Shown here in pieces: positions 43,888 through 53,647 of a stretch of 64,000 bases of DNA. The stretch comes from an uncultured Pelagibacteraceae bacterium (lineage in GTDB: Bacteria; Pseudomonadota; Alphaproteobacteria; Pelagibacterales; AG-422-B15). The DNA lies in contig CACCCN010000002.1 in the NCBI GenBank assembly GCA_902544525.1, positions 143,416 through 207,415 on the forward strand, given 5' to 3'. Both the position numbers and the translations under genes were made by a program. How positions within the stretch are numbered: the first letter of the stretch is position 1; the number at the start of each line of letters is the position of its first letter. Below the pieces are notes generated by a model that saw nothing but the letters and a program-made list of their open reading frames with translations, had not been told where the DNA came from and ran no database searches.

Positions 43888-46494
43888 ATGGCAAATTTAT
43901 CCTCTTTTTTAGGCTCAATTTTTAGTCCTTACAATAAAAATAAATTAAAGAAATTTCAGGCCATAGTTAAAGAAATTAATGAAGTAGAAGCTCAATACGA
44001 AGGCAAGAGTCAATCTGAATTAATTCAGATTACTAATAAAATGAAGACTGATTATCAAGATGGTGTTGAATTAGATCAAATGCTTGTTCCAGCGTTTGCA
44101 CTTGTAAGAGAAGCAGCAAAGCAAACTTTAAATCAGAGACATTTTGATGTTCAGCTGTTGGGAGGGTTAGTTCTTCATAACGGTGCCATAGCTGAAATGA
44201 AAACAGGAGAGGGAAAAACATTAGTTTCAACATTACCTGCTTTCCTAAATGCACTTAGTGGTAAAGGTGTACACATAGTTACTGTAAACGAATATTTAGC
44301 TAAAAGAGATTCTGAATGGATGGGGAGAGTTTTTAAATACTTAGGATTATCAGTTGGTTGTATTTCAAATGATGTGAAAACAAATGCTGAAAGAAAAGCA
44401 ATGTATGAGTGTGATATAACCTATGGCACAAATAATGAATTTGGTTTTGATTATTTGCGTGACAATCTAAAGCTTCAAAAAATGCATATGGTACAACGTA
44501 ATCACAACTTTTGTATTGTTGATGAGGTTGATAGTATTTTAATTGATGAGTCAAGAACACCTCTAGTTATTTCAGGCGCTATTGAAGATAAGACAACATT
44601 ATATAAAACTATAGATAGTTTAATTCCTAGCTTGAAACCAGAGGATTATGAAATTGACGAAAAATCTAAATCAATCAGTCTCTCAGAAATAGGCACAGAT
44701 TCTGTTGAAAGGATCCTATCTGGAAAAAGTATTATGAAATCAGACTCACTATATGATGTTGAGAATGTTGCAGTAGTACATCACATCAATCAAGGATTAC
44801 GAGCCCATAAACTTTTTGAAAAAGATACTGATTATATTGTAAAAGATGGTCAAATTATCATTATTGACGAATTTACTGGAAGAATGATGGAGGGAAGACG
44901 TTACGGTGATGGACTACATCAAGCAATAGAAGCAAAAGAGCGGGTTGCTGTTCAAAGCGAAAGTCAAACAGTTGCATCAATTACTTATCAAAATTATTTT
45001 AGGCTATATGACAAGATTTCTGGTATGACTGGAACGGCATTAACTGAAGCAGAAGAATTTGCAGACATTTATGCTCTATCTGTTTTTGATATTCCAACTA
45101 ATCAGCCGGTTACAAGAATAGACCAACAAGATGTTATATATCGGACATCGAATGAAAAATACGATGCTATTGTAAATCAAGTCTTGGATTGTAATAAAAA
45201 AAGTCAACCAGTCTTAATTGGTACAACAAGTATTGAAAAATCTGAAAAAATATCAAAAATTTTAAGTAAACAAAAAATTAAGCACAACGTTTTGAATGCA
45301 AAACATCATGAAAAAGAAGCAGAGATTATTTCAAATGCTGGTTATCCTGGTGCAGTTACTATTGCAACTAACATGGCTGGACGAGGAACAGATATCCAAC
45401 TAGGTGGTAATTTAGAATTTAGCTTGAATAAAAAAAATCAAAATATTGACGAAAATGAATTAATACAAGCAATTAAAAAAAATAAAGAACAGGTAATCGA
45501 CTCTGGTGGTCTTTACGTAATTGGTAGTGAAAGACATGAAAGTAGACGCATCGATAACCAATTAAGGGGTAGATCTGGACGTCAAGGTGATCCAGGTGAA
45601 ACAAAGTTTTTTCTTAGTTTGGAAGATGACTTAATGAGAATTTTTGGGTCTGATAAGATGGATGGAATGCTAAAATCATTAGGTTTATCGGAAGGTGAGT
45701 CTATTCAACATTCTTGGATAACAAAAGCATTAGAGCGTGCGCAAAAAAAGGTTGAGGGTAGAAACTTCGATATAAGAAAAACATTATTAAAATTTGATGA
45801 TGTATTAAACGATCAAAGAAAGAATATTTTTGAACAACGTCTTGACTTAATGGATACGGAAGAAATTACCGAAACTATTAATGAAATGCAGTATGATACT
45901 ATCGATGAATTTTTAGATGAACATATACCTAAAGATTCCTATGTAGATCAATGGAATATTGATGGTTTAGAAGGTGATATTAAGAATTATCTTGCAGGTA
46001 TTTCAAATATTAAAACACTTGCTGAACAAGATGGATTTGATAAGGAGCAACTAAGGGAACACTTGTATGGTTTAGTTAGAAAAAAATCTTCTAAAAGAGC
46101 AGAAGGTCATTCAAAAGAATCAGTAGAAAATTTAGAGAGAATGGTTTTGTTGAGAATTTTGGATGATAAATGGAAAGATCATATTAATAATCTTGAGCAA
46201 CTTAGACAAACTATTGGACTTAGGGGCTACGGACAAAGAGATCCTCTCAATGAATATAAAAATGAGTCATTTGCATTATTCGAAGGTCTATTAACAAATT
46301 TAAAAACCGATGTAACAAAAACCTTTTCAAGGATAGTCATCAAAGAGTCAAGCGAGGTGAATAATAGTGAAGAGAATTTTATTGAAGGTCCAAGTCAGGA
46401 ACAAAAGCTTCAAAAGAAAGAAAAGGTGCCTAGGAATGCTCCTTGCCCGTGTGGTTCAGGCAAAAAATTCAAACATTGTTGCGGTAAAATTTAA
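43888..46494 (+). CDS. secA: Preprotein translocase ATPase SecA
   Basis: AEMKTGEGKTLVSTLPAFLNAL, DEVDSILIDESRTPLVISG, C-terminal zinc motif CPCGSGKKFKHCCG. Confidence 0.97.
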   Translation: MANLSSFLGSIFSPYNKNKLKKFQAIVKEINEVEAQYEGKSQSELIQITNKMKTDYQDGVELDQMLVPAFALVREAAKQTLNQRHFDVQLLGGLVLHNGAIAEMKTGEGKTLVSTLPAFLNALSGKGVHIVTVNEYLAKRDSEWMGRVFKYLGLSVGCISNDVKTNAERKAMYECDITYGTNNEFGFDYLRDNLKLQKMHMVQRNHNFCIVDEVDSILIDESRTPLVISGAIEDKTTLYKTIDSLIPSLKPEDYEIDEKSKSISLSEIGTDSVERILSGKSIMKSDSLYDVENVAVVHHINQGLRAHKLFEKDTDYIVKDGQIIIIDEFTGRMMEGRRYGDGLHQAIEAKERVAVQSESQTVASITYQNYFRLYDKISGMTGTALTEAEEFADIYALSVFDIPTNQPVTRIDQQDVIYRTSNEKYDAIVNQVLDCNKKSQPVLIGTTSIEKSEKISKILSKQKIKHNVLNAKHHEKEAEIISNAGYPGAVTIATNMAGRGTDIQLGGNLEFSLNKKNQNIDENELIQAIKKNKEQVIDSGGLYVIGSERHESRRIDNQLRGRSGRQGDPGETKFFLSLEDDLMRIFGSDKMDGMLKSLGLSEGESIQHSWITKALERAQKKVEGRNFDIRKTLLKFDDVLNDQRKNIFEQRLDLMDTEEITETINEMQYDTIDEFLDEHIPKDSYVDQWNIDGLEGDIKNYLAGISNIKTLAEQDGFDKEQLREHLYGLVRKKSSKRAEGHSKESVENLERMVLLRILDDKWKDHINNLEQLRQTIGLRGYGQRDPLNEYKNESFALFEGLLTNLKTDVTKTFSRIVIKESSEVNNSEENFIEGPSQEQKLQKKEKVPRNAPCPCGSGKKFKHCCGKI

Positions 46495-46509
46495 TTAATG
46501 ACTAAAACA

Positions 46510-46580
46510 TTATCTCGGGATACCTAAAAAGATTTAGTGAGCATAGCATTAATTGCTATGATTATAATAACCCGAGATAA
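46510..46580. repeat. Branched inverted repeat (10-bp closing stem with two internal hairpins)
   Basis: ttatctcggg (46510-46519) / cccgagataa (46571-46580); ctaaa-aaga-tttag (46524-46537); catagca-ttaat-tgctatg (46542-46560). Confidence 0.8.
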
Positions 46581-46596
46581 ATAATAAGCTTATTGA

Positions 46597-46803
46597 CTAT
46601 TCAACAACACTTAAGTTTACGGCAGATTCTTTACCTTTATTCTCTGCCATTTCATATTCTACTTTTTGGCCTTCATCTAGTCCACTAAGACCAGCTTTTT
46701 CAAGAGCTGAAATATGAACGAATACATCCTTGTCGCCACCTTCAGGTGCGATAAAGCCATATCCTTTTTTAGTGTTGAACCACTTAACAGTACCTATTGC
46801 CAT
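46597..46803 (-). CDS. Cold-shock protein
   Basis: [38 protein letters not shown]. Confidence 0.96.
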   Translation of the reverse strand: MAIGTVKWFNTKKGYGFIAPEGGDKDVFVHISALEKAGLSGLDEGQKVEYEMAENKGKESAVNLSVVE

Positions 46804-46832
46804 TATTTATTCCTTTATTTTTATTTATTAGT

Positions 46833-46859
46833 GTCTCATTAGCCACACAGCTAAGAGAC
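46833..46859 (-). promoter_or_regulatory. Hairpin in the 5' leader of the cold-shock gene
   Basis: Minus strand GTCTC-TTAGC-TGTGTG-GCTAA-T-GAGAC, ~30 nt upstream of the start codon. Confidence 0.4.
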
Positions 46860-47059
46860 TTTTAATTATAAAATTGATACCAATAGAAAAATTAATCAAA
46901 TAGAGAATAAAAAAAAGGATTAAGATTATAGAAATAATTTTGCCTTTTATTAGGTTCTGCTAAATATGTAAAATTTTTTTCTCCAGAGGAACAAAATTAA
47001 TAATCAATTGCAGTTATATAATTGATAAACAAAAATAGCAATTTTTTAAAATAATATAA

Positions 47060-48007
47060 TTAATTGTTTTTGTTTAGATTTAGAAAGGTAAATACGTTTT
47101 CTGAGTTATTTTTCCACCAATTAAGGCCCATTTTCTTAATATTTTCTAAGTTTTTTTCTGAATAATCATCTAAATTCCAATTTATATTTTCAGCTGCAGA
47201 ATTTATTCTTAAATAATCTTTACCAATTAAATCTTTTAATATTTCATGATCGGCATGTGACTCTAGCAATATTCCTAATATATCATTAGCTAACCAACCA
47301 AAAGGTCCCCAGGTTGAACTATCTTCACCGCTTAAATTTTTTACATGCATGCCCGTGCCCACGCTAAAGACTTTTATTTTTTCTGTTTCAAAATATTTCC
47401 TTGCTTCATTATAGCCAACTAGACATGGATTATTTGCAACAACTCCACCATCTATTAACCATGAACCATCTTCAACTTGTACTGTAGGATAATATAAGGG
47501 AGCTGCTGAAGTAGCATTAATAGCACTTATGACTCTTATGTTCCTGTCATTATAACTGGAAAGTACTCTCGGTTTTCTATCTTCAACATCATAACTCAAT
47601 ACTGCAATAGGTTTTTCGCTATCACTTATAAGTTTATTTCCAAAATATCTCTCTAATAACTCTGTTCTAGACTCATTATTATATTTAGGCTTGGTTGTTA
47701 AAAAAAAATTTTTTGTCCAAAACGACCCCTTCATGCTCATCGCTAAATTATCTTGAGACCAAAAATCCTCTAGGTCATTCGCACTTGTTTTATTAATGAC
47801 TAAGTGCATAGCACTTAAACCACCAGCACTCGTACCAATAAAAAAATCAAATAAGTCAAAAATTTTTTTACCACTTATCTTCTCTAACTCTTTAAGAAAT
47901 ATAACAGTAGCCAGCCCACGAACACCGCCTCCATCTAGAGATAAAACTAGTTTATGGTCATCTTCTAATTTCTTAGATTTAAATAAGTTTAGTAATTCTT
48001 TTAACAT
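47060..48007 (-). CDS. Patatin-like phospholipase
   Basis: LVLSLDGGGVRGLATVIFLKELE…DFFIGTSAGGL…DGGVVANNPC. Confidence 0.92.
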   Translation of the reverse strand: MLKELLNLFKSKKLEDDHKLVLSLDGGGVRGLATVIFLKELEKISGKKIFDLFDFFIGTSAGGLSAMHLVINKTSANDLEDFWSQDNLAMSMKGSFWTKNFFLTTKPKYNNESRTELLERYFGNKLISDSEKPIAVLSYDVEDRKPRVLSSYNDRNIRVISAINATSAAPLYYPTVQVEDGSWLIDGGVVANNPCLVGYNEARKYFETEKIKVFSVGTGMHVKNLSGEDSSTWGPFGWLANDILGILLESHADHEILKDLIGKDYLRINSAAENINWNLDDYSEKNLENIKKMGLNWWKNNSENVFTFLNLNKNN

Positions 48008-48059
48008 GATATAATTCTAACTTGATTAATTTAATAATTTTATAAAAAAACTTCACATT

Positions 48060-48761
48060 ATGGCAACTAAATCCAGCGAACTTTTTAGGGGTGCAAAAGA
48101 TATTTTACCTCATCACTTGGGAGTTTTTCCGTTTGGGCTTGTCTTTGGCGTTTTAGCTATTGCAAGTGGTCTTTCCCCACTTGAAGCAATATTAATGTCT
48201 TCAATTGTTTTTGGTGGTGCAAGTCAAATCGTTTTTGTGCAATTATGGTCAGCAGGAGTTCCGCCATTTATTGTTGGAACTTCTGTAAGTATCGTTAATT
48301 TAAGACACGTTTTGTACAGCGCATCTTTATCTCAATATATAAAAAATTTACCTTTAGTATGGAGATTAATATTAGCTTACTTTCTAACAGATCAAACTTA
48401 TGCCAATGGATTAAATCATTATCGATCCAATCAACTATCAAAGTATGATCATTATTATTTTCTTGGAAGTGGTTTAGCTCTATGGTCAGGATGGCAGATT
48501 GCTACAATTTTTGGTGTCTTGGGAGCAACTATTATTCCCAGTGAATGGTCTTTAACTTTTGCTATATCGTTAACTTTTATAGCAATTGTAGCACCAATGA
48601 TAAAAAGATTTTCAGATGTTGCTGCATGTATAACTACAGGAATTTTGGCTATCATTTTGCAACCTTTGCCATGGAAGTTATGGCTTATTGCTGCTGGCTT
48701 TGGTGGTATTCTTATAGGTTGGTTTATAAATTATTTAATGAAAGAGGGTAAAAATAAATGA
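48060..48761 (+). CDS. azlC: AzlC family branched-chain amino-acid exporter subunit
   Basis: GVFPFGLVFGVLAIASGLSPLEAILMSSIVFGGASQIVFVQLW, followed by azlD. Confidence 0.88.
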   Translation: MATKSSELFRGAKDILPHHLGVFPFGLVFGVLAIASGLSPLEAILMSSIVFGGASQIVFVQLWSAGVPPFIVGTSVSIVNLRHVLYSASLSQYIKNLPLVWRLILAYFLTDQTYANGLNHYRSNQLSKYDHYYFLGSGLALWSGWQIATIFGVLGATIIPSEWSLTFAISLTFIAIVAPMIKRFSDVAACITTGILAIILQPLPWKLWLIAAGFGGILIGWFINYLMKEGKNK

Positions 48762-49072
48762 TTTGGCTTATTATGATATACGCCGGTTTTTTAACTTACC
48801 TCACGAGATTTTCTATGTTCAGCAAATCATTCGCACGTTGGTTGCCTGGCTGGATTGAAACTCCATTATATTATGTGCCTATCACAATGCTTACTGCAAT
48901 AATAGTTCCTGAGGTTCTGTTAATAGAAGGCTCTCTAAATTTTTCTCTATCTGAAAATTTACGTTTAATAGCCGCAAGTTTTGCGATTGTAGTAGCGCTT
49001 ATAACGAGAAGTGTTTTTATAACAATTTTATCGGGATTGATTTGTTTGTGGATTTTACAATGGCTATTTTAA
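48758..49072 (+). CDS. azlD: AzlD family branched-chain amino-acid exporter subunit
   Basis: Small TM protein YAGFLTYLTRFSMF…YVPITMLTAIIVPEVL overlapping azlC. Confidence 0.85.
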   Translation: MIWLIMIYAGFLTYLTRFSMFSKSFARWLPGWIETPLYYVPITMLTAIIVPEVLLIEGSLNFSLSENLRLIAASFAIVVALITRSVFITILSGLICLWILQWLF

Positions 49073-49116
49073 CAAATTTATGGACAAAATTTGAATTTAC
49101 ATTAGTTATTTAGAAT

Positions 49117-49509
49117 ATGAATGAAACAACCGAATATACTTTCTTAGGCCAGAGAATGGAAAATATCTCTATAATATATGGAGTTTTTCTAATTTTATGG
49201 GGGACAGGTGTAAGTTACTTAAGCTCAAGTGACTCAATTACTTCTTATATTCCATCTATGTTTGGAGTGCCTATATTAATCTTGGGAATACTAACAATTA
49301 TGTTTCCTAGTAGAAAAAAATTGCTAATGCATATAGTGGTTTCTCTTGGGTTAATAGTATTTTTAGGAGGGCTTGATTTTTTTAGAAGTTTTGGGAATCT
49401 ATTTGACAATTACTGGGCAGATAGTTCTAAGCTCATGATGTTGATCACTGGATTTGTCTTTACCTACCTGTGTGTAAAATCTTTTATCTTCGCTAGAAAA
49501 AATCGATAA
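49117..49509 (+). CDS. Hypothetical membrane protein (4 predicted TM segments)
   Basis: Hydrophobic 130-aa ORF in otherwise coding-dense DNA. Confidence 0.7.
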   Translation: MNETTEYTFLGQRMENISIIYGVFLILWGTGVSYLSSSDSITSYIPSMFGVPILILGILTIMFPSRKKLLMHIVVSLGLIVFLGGLDFFRSFGNLFDNYWADSSKLMMLITGFVFTYLCVKSFIFARKNR

Positions 49510-50163
49510 TTAAGCTTTATTCGTAACAATAGGCTTCTTCCTATTTGGATAGCAAGTAGAACAAATCTTACATTCAAGTCCATAACAGCTTCTTGCTTGA
49601 CAGTACTCTCTGCCGTAAAAAATAATTTGTAAGTGAAGTTTATTCCATGATTGCCTCGGAAATAGTTTCTTTAAGTCTTTTTCAGTTTCAACAACATTTT
49701 TACCGCTTGTCAAACCCCATCTTTGGGCAAGCCTATGAATATGTGTATCTACAGGAAAAGCAGGATGGCCAAACCCTTGTGACATAACAACACTTGCAGT
49801 TTTATGTCCAACTCCGGGAAGCTTTTCTAATTCAACAAAATCTTCAGGCACCTGCCCTTTAAATTTTTCTATTAAAATTCGTGATAGGTCATAGATTGAT
49901 TTAGATTTTTTTGGCCCTAATCCACATGGCTTTATAATCTTATAAATTGTATTTAACGGAATTTTTTTCATTTGATGAGCATTATTTGCTTTTTTAAAAA
50001 GTAAGGGTGTTACTTGATTAACCCGTTCATCCGTACACTGTGCACTCAATAAAACTGCAATAAGCAATTCAAACTTATTTTTATGATTTAGTGGTACAGG
50101 GATTTTTGGATAAATTTGATTCAATTTTTTATGAATAAAGGCAACCCGGTCTGCTTTTTTCAT
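49510..50163 (-). CDS. nth: Endonuclease III
   Basis: LIAVLLSAQCTDERVNQVTP…LPGVGHKTASVVMSQGFGHPAFPVDTHIHRLAQRWGL…C-x6-C-x2-C-x5-C-like cluster. Confidence 0.94.
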   Translation of the reverse strand: MKKADRVAFIHKKLNQIYPKIPVPLNHKNKFELLIAVLLSAQCTDERVNQVTPLLFKKANNAHQMKKIPLNTIYKIIKPCGLGPKKSKSIYDLSRILIEKFKGQVPEDFVELEKLPGVGHKTASVVMSQGFGHPAFPVDTHIHRLAQRWGLTSGKNVVETEKDLKKLFPRQSWNKLHLQIIFYGREYCQARSCYGLECKICSTCYPNRKKPIVTNKA

Positions 50164-50168
50164 TATTT

Positions 50169-50999
50169 TTATTGATCAGGCTTCCATTCAGGTCTGCCAA
50201 CAAAACATAGAATCTTATCTTTGAATGATTTTGCTCTTCTGTAATCCTGATACATTGTAACCCAAAATTGAAATGTAATCTTTATAGGATTAAATGTTTT
50301 AACATTATCTCTTATTCCATAAACAACAGTATCTTTTTCATCAGCAAATGTTCCAAATATTCGATCCCATATAATCAAAAGGTTGCCATAATTTTTATCA
50401 ATATACTCCTCATTGGACCCATGATGTACTCGATGTGATGATGGTGTAACGAATAAGTATTCCAATGGTCCAAGTCTTTTTATCCATTGTGTGTGACTTA
50501 GTACACCCCATAAAGTTGAAATAATACCTGCAGCAGCTGTAATAATTGGATCAAAACCAATTAAAGGCATGAGCATAAAAAAAGGAATTTTTGTTATTGG
50601 CCCAAACCAAGCCTGCCTTAATGCGACTGAAAAATTCATCTCCTCACTAGAATGATGATTCATATGTACTGCCCATAAAAATCTAATTCTATGTGAGCAG
50701 CGATGATACCAATAATAAATAAAATCAATTGTAATAAATGTAAGCACCCATACTAATAAGGGGCTAAAAAGATCATTAATTGTTAAAAATTTAAATTGAT
50801 ATAAATAGATATAAAAAAATAAGATTGAACCTTTAGTTGAAAAATTAACCAAAATATTGCCAGCTAGTAAACCGTAGCCAGCCAAACTATCTTTTAATTT
50901 ATAATATCCCAAACCTTTGGCTGACGAATAAATGACCTCAGCCAAAATTAAACAAAGAACGATTGGAACACCATACTTATAAATTTCAAAATCTGCCAT
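50169..50999 (-). CDS. Sterol desaturase / fatty acid hydroxylase family protein
   Basis: YYWYHRCSHRIRFLWAVHMNHHSSEEMNFSVALRQ…SSHRVHHGSNEEYIDKNYGN. Confidence 0.92.
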   Translation of the reverse strand: MADFEIYKYGVPIVLCLILAEVIYSSAKGLGYYKLKDSLAGYGLLAGNILVNFSTKGSILFFYIYLYQFKFLTINDLFSPLLVWVLTFITIDFIYYWYHRCSHRIRFLWAVHMNHHSSEEMNFSVALRQAWFGPITKIPFFMLMPLIGFDPIITAAAGIISTLWGVLSHTQWIKRLGPLEYLFVTPSSHRVHHGSNEEYIDKNYGNLLIIWDRIFGTFADEKDTVVYGIRDNVKTFNPIKITFQFWVTMYQDYRRAKSFKDKILCFVGRPEWKPDQ

Positions 51000-51032
51000 A
51001 CACTGAAGTTATAACCTAATTTAAATAGCAAA

Positions 51033-52242
51033 TTAAGTATATTTTTTCACTAAAGGTTTTTCGTATATAGGAAAGTGCATTGCCGCTGAAGCGAAACCAA
51101 GACCAACACAAATCCACCACATAACGTCGTAAGACCCGTATAAATCGTAGAATCTTCCGCCAAACCATGACCCAGTAAATGAGCCAATTTGATGAGATAA
51201 AAATGTAAATCCATATAGCATTGACATATATCTTGAACCAAAAATAACTGAAATTATACCGCTTGTAAGAGGTACGGTAGAGAGCCATAAGACACCAAGT
51301 AGAGCAGCAAAAATTAAAATAGTAATTTCCGTTTTTGGTATAAAAATGAAAACTAAGAATAAAAACGATCGAAGACTATAGAGTATTACTAGTAAGTTTT
51401 TTTTCGACTTGCTATCACCTAAATACCCAAACATAATAGTACCAACTACATTAAATAATCCAATTAAAGCTAACGACCATGAACCAATCCAAACTGGTAG
51501 CGAGATATCTTCTAAATAAGCTGGCAAGTGAGTAGCCACAAATGAAACATGAAATCCACAAACAAAAAAACCTACCGTTAATAAGATGTAGCTTCTATTG
51601 CCAAATGCCTCAACTAACACTGACTTTAAAAGTCGATCTTGATTACCTTCTCCACCTGAATTTTTAGAGGGTAGAGAAAGAGCTAGAGAAAATAAAAGCA
51701 TAATAAGTGCTATAAAGCATAAGTAGACGATTGATCTTTGCCAATCAGTCGCTTCTATCATTGCTCCAGTTAAAGGCACAATTAGAAATTGTCCCAACGA
51801 GCCTGCAGCCATTACTATACCAAGAGATAAAGTTCTATGTTTTTCTGAAACTGCTTTCCCTACTGCACCAAGCACAACTGCCGTTCCACATCCAGCACAC
51901 CCAAGGCCAAATATGGCTTGCGAAAAAATTAACATGACTGAGCTATTCACAAGCGAAAATAAGTATAGCCCTATTAGAAACAAGATCACGCTATAGAGGG
52001 CGGCTTTGCCAGAGCCGTATTTATCAGCAATTGCACCAAAAATTGGTGAGCCAAATCCAATCATCAAAAAATTGGATTGCAATTGCTAATCCAAATATCT
52101 CCCGCCCACTTCCTAGTTGATTAGAAATCGGTATTAAATAAAGTCCCGATGAATGCCGAATACCAAAAGAAACTAACAAAAGTACGCAGCCCGCAACAAT
52201 AACAATTAGAGATGTTGATTTTTGTGGAATAAAAAGTTTCAT
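51033..52242 (-). pseudogene. MFS transporter split by an apparent 1-nt frameshift (may be a sequencing/assembly error)
   Basis: N-terminal ORF 52024..52242 and C-terminal ORF 51033..52082 join as …FGLAIAIQFLMIGFGSPIFGAIADKYGSG… if one A of the A6 tract at 52066-52071 is removed. Confidence 0.8.
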
Positions 52243-52261
52243 AAATAAAAAATTATATTAA

Positions 52262-53431
52262 ATGTATTTAATAGAAAATGATACAAACCAATTATATAAA
52301 ATGAAATTTTTACCTAACAAAAAATTTGCAAGAGAACATTTAGACTCCTTTATTGAAGAGCAAATTTTAGATTATACTCGACTAAGAAATTATGATTATG
52401 GTGTAAAGAATAGGAACAATGTATCTTTATTATCACCTTTTATATCTCACAGAATATTATTTGAATTTGATATTGTAAAAAAAGTTTTGAGCAAATATCC
52501 CTACTCAAAAGTTGACAAATTTATTCAAGAAGTTTTTTGGAGAGTATATTGGAAAGGTTGGCTTGAATTAAGACCTTCGGTATGGAGTGATTTTATAAAA
52601 AGCTTAGACAATTTTGAACAAAATCAAAATTATTTAAACGCTATTAATGGCAACACAAATATTGAGTGCTTTAACGAATGGGTCAAAGAAATAAAACAAC
52701 ATAACTACTTGCATAATCATACAAGAATGTGGTTTGCGAGTATTTGGATTTTTACTCTAAAGCTACCTTGGCAACAAGGAGCTGCATTTTTTTTAGAACA
52801 TTTATTTGATGGCGATGCTGCATCAAACACGCTCAGTTGGCGTTGGGTTGCAGGACTTCAAACAAAGGGAAAACACTATTTGGCAAAGTCTTGGAATATT
52901 GAAAAATTTACCCAAAATAAATTTTCAAATATCAACTTAAATGAGTCTGCTGAACCGCTAGAGGAAAGTATGTTTTATGAAATATCACCTATAAATTATT
53001 CAAATAAAAATATTAATAATGAAGATCTAATTATGTTTGATACTGATCTATATTTAGATAATTACACGTCTAAGTACAAAAAAATTTTTTTGGTCTTACC
53101 TGATAATAATAATCGGCAGATTAATTTGAGTGAAAACGTTCTTAATTTTAAAAAAAATTTACTCGCAGATATTTCAAATACAGCAAATAATATTAAAATA
53201 ATTAAACACGATGAGCTTACAGAAATATTTACTACAAAAAAAGACTTTGACATAATTTACCCATTTATTGGCGAAAATTATGACTATTTAAAACTTTTAG
53301 AAGCTGCATATGATCTCAATTTAAACATAATTTTTAAAGACGAAGATATATACTGCTGGCAATTTTCAAACAAAGGTTATTTTAATTTTAAAAGTAATAT
53401 TCCTAAAATTTTAGGTAAATTTATTATTTAG
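52262..53431 (+). CDS. Photolyase/cryptochrome FAD-binding-domain protein with an extra C-terminal alpha/beta domain
   Basis: VSLLSPFISHRILFEFDIV…FIQEVFWRVYWKGWLELRPSVW…HNHTRMWFASIWIFTLKLPWQQGAAFFLEHLFDGDAASNTLSWRWVAGLQTKGK. Confidence 0.85.
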   Translation: MYLIENDTNQLYKMKFLPNKKFAREHLDSFIEEQILDYTRLRNYDYGVKNRNNVSLLSPFISHRILFEFDIVKKVLSKYPYSKVDKFIQEVFWRVYWKGWLELRPSVWSDFIKSLDNFEQNQNYLNAINGNTNIECFNEWVKEIKQHNYLHNHTRMWFASIWIFTLKLPWQQGAAFFLEHLFDGDAASNTLSWRWVAGLQTKGKHYLAKSWNIEKFTQNKFSNINLNESAEPLEESMFYEISPINYSNKNINNEDLIMFDTDLYLDNYTSKYKKIFLVLPDNNNRQINLSENVLNFKKNLLADISNTANNIKIIKHDELTEIFTTKKDFDIIYPFIGENYDYLKLLEAAYDLNLNIIFKDEDIYCWQFSNKGYFNFKSNIPKILGKFII

Positions 53432-53466
53432 AAATTTAAATATTTATATTAACCTAATTAATAAAT

Positions 53467-53631
53467 ATGGCATTTACATTTGCATACCTTGTTATACTTC
53501 TGTTGTTAATTGGACTAGTAATTAGAAAGCAGATAAATAAAATTAAAAGTGAAAAAACATTTGATGAAAGAGCTATGCTTTTAGCATGGCTATTCCTTGG
53601 AGTTATTGGATTAGCAACTGGCGGTTTATAA
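53467..53631 (+). CDS. Small membrane protein (54 aa, two hydrophobic segments)
   Basis: MAFTFAYLVILLLLIGLVIRKQINKIKSEKTFDERAMLLAWLFLGVIGLATGGL*; fills a gap between two co-oriented genes; below the ORF-track cutoff. Confidence 0.55.
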   Translation: MAFTFAYLVILLLLIGLVIRKQINKIKSEKTFDERAMLLAWLFLGVIGLATGGL

Positions 53632-53647
53632 TTTTAAATATTAATAA

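Noticed and set aside
44033-44560. Antisense ORFs within secA
   Set aside because: Opposite strand of a well-supported gene, no recognisable domain.
46510-46580. Hammerhead ribozyme interpretation of the three-way junction
   Set aside because: No CUGANGA/GAAA core sequence seen in the junction.
51016-51288. Alternative-frame ORFs inside the MFS gene
   Set aside because: Overlap the better-supported transporter frame.
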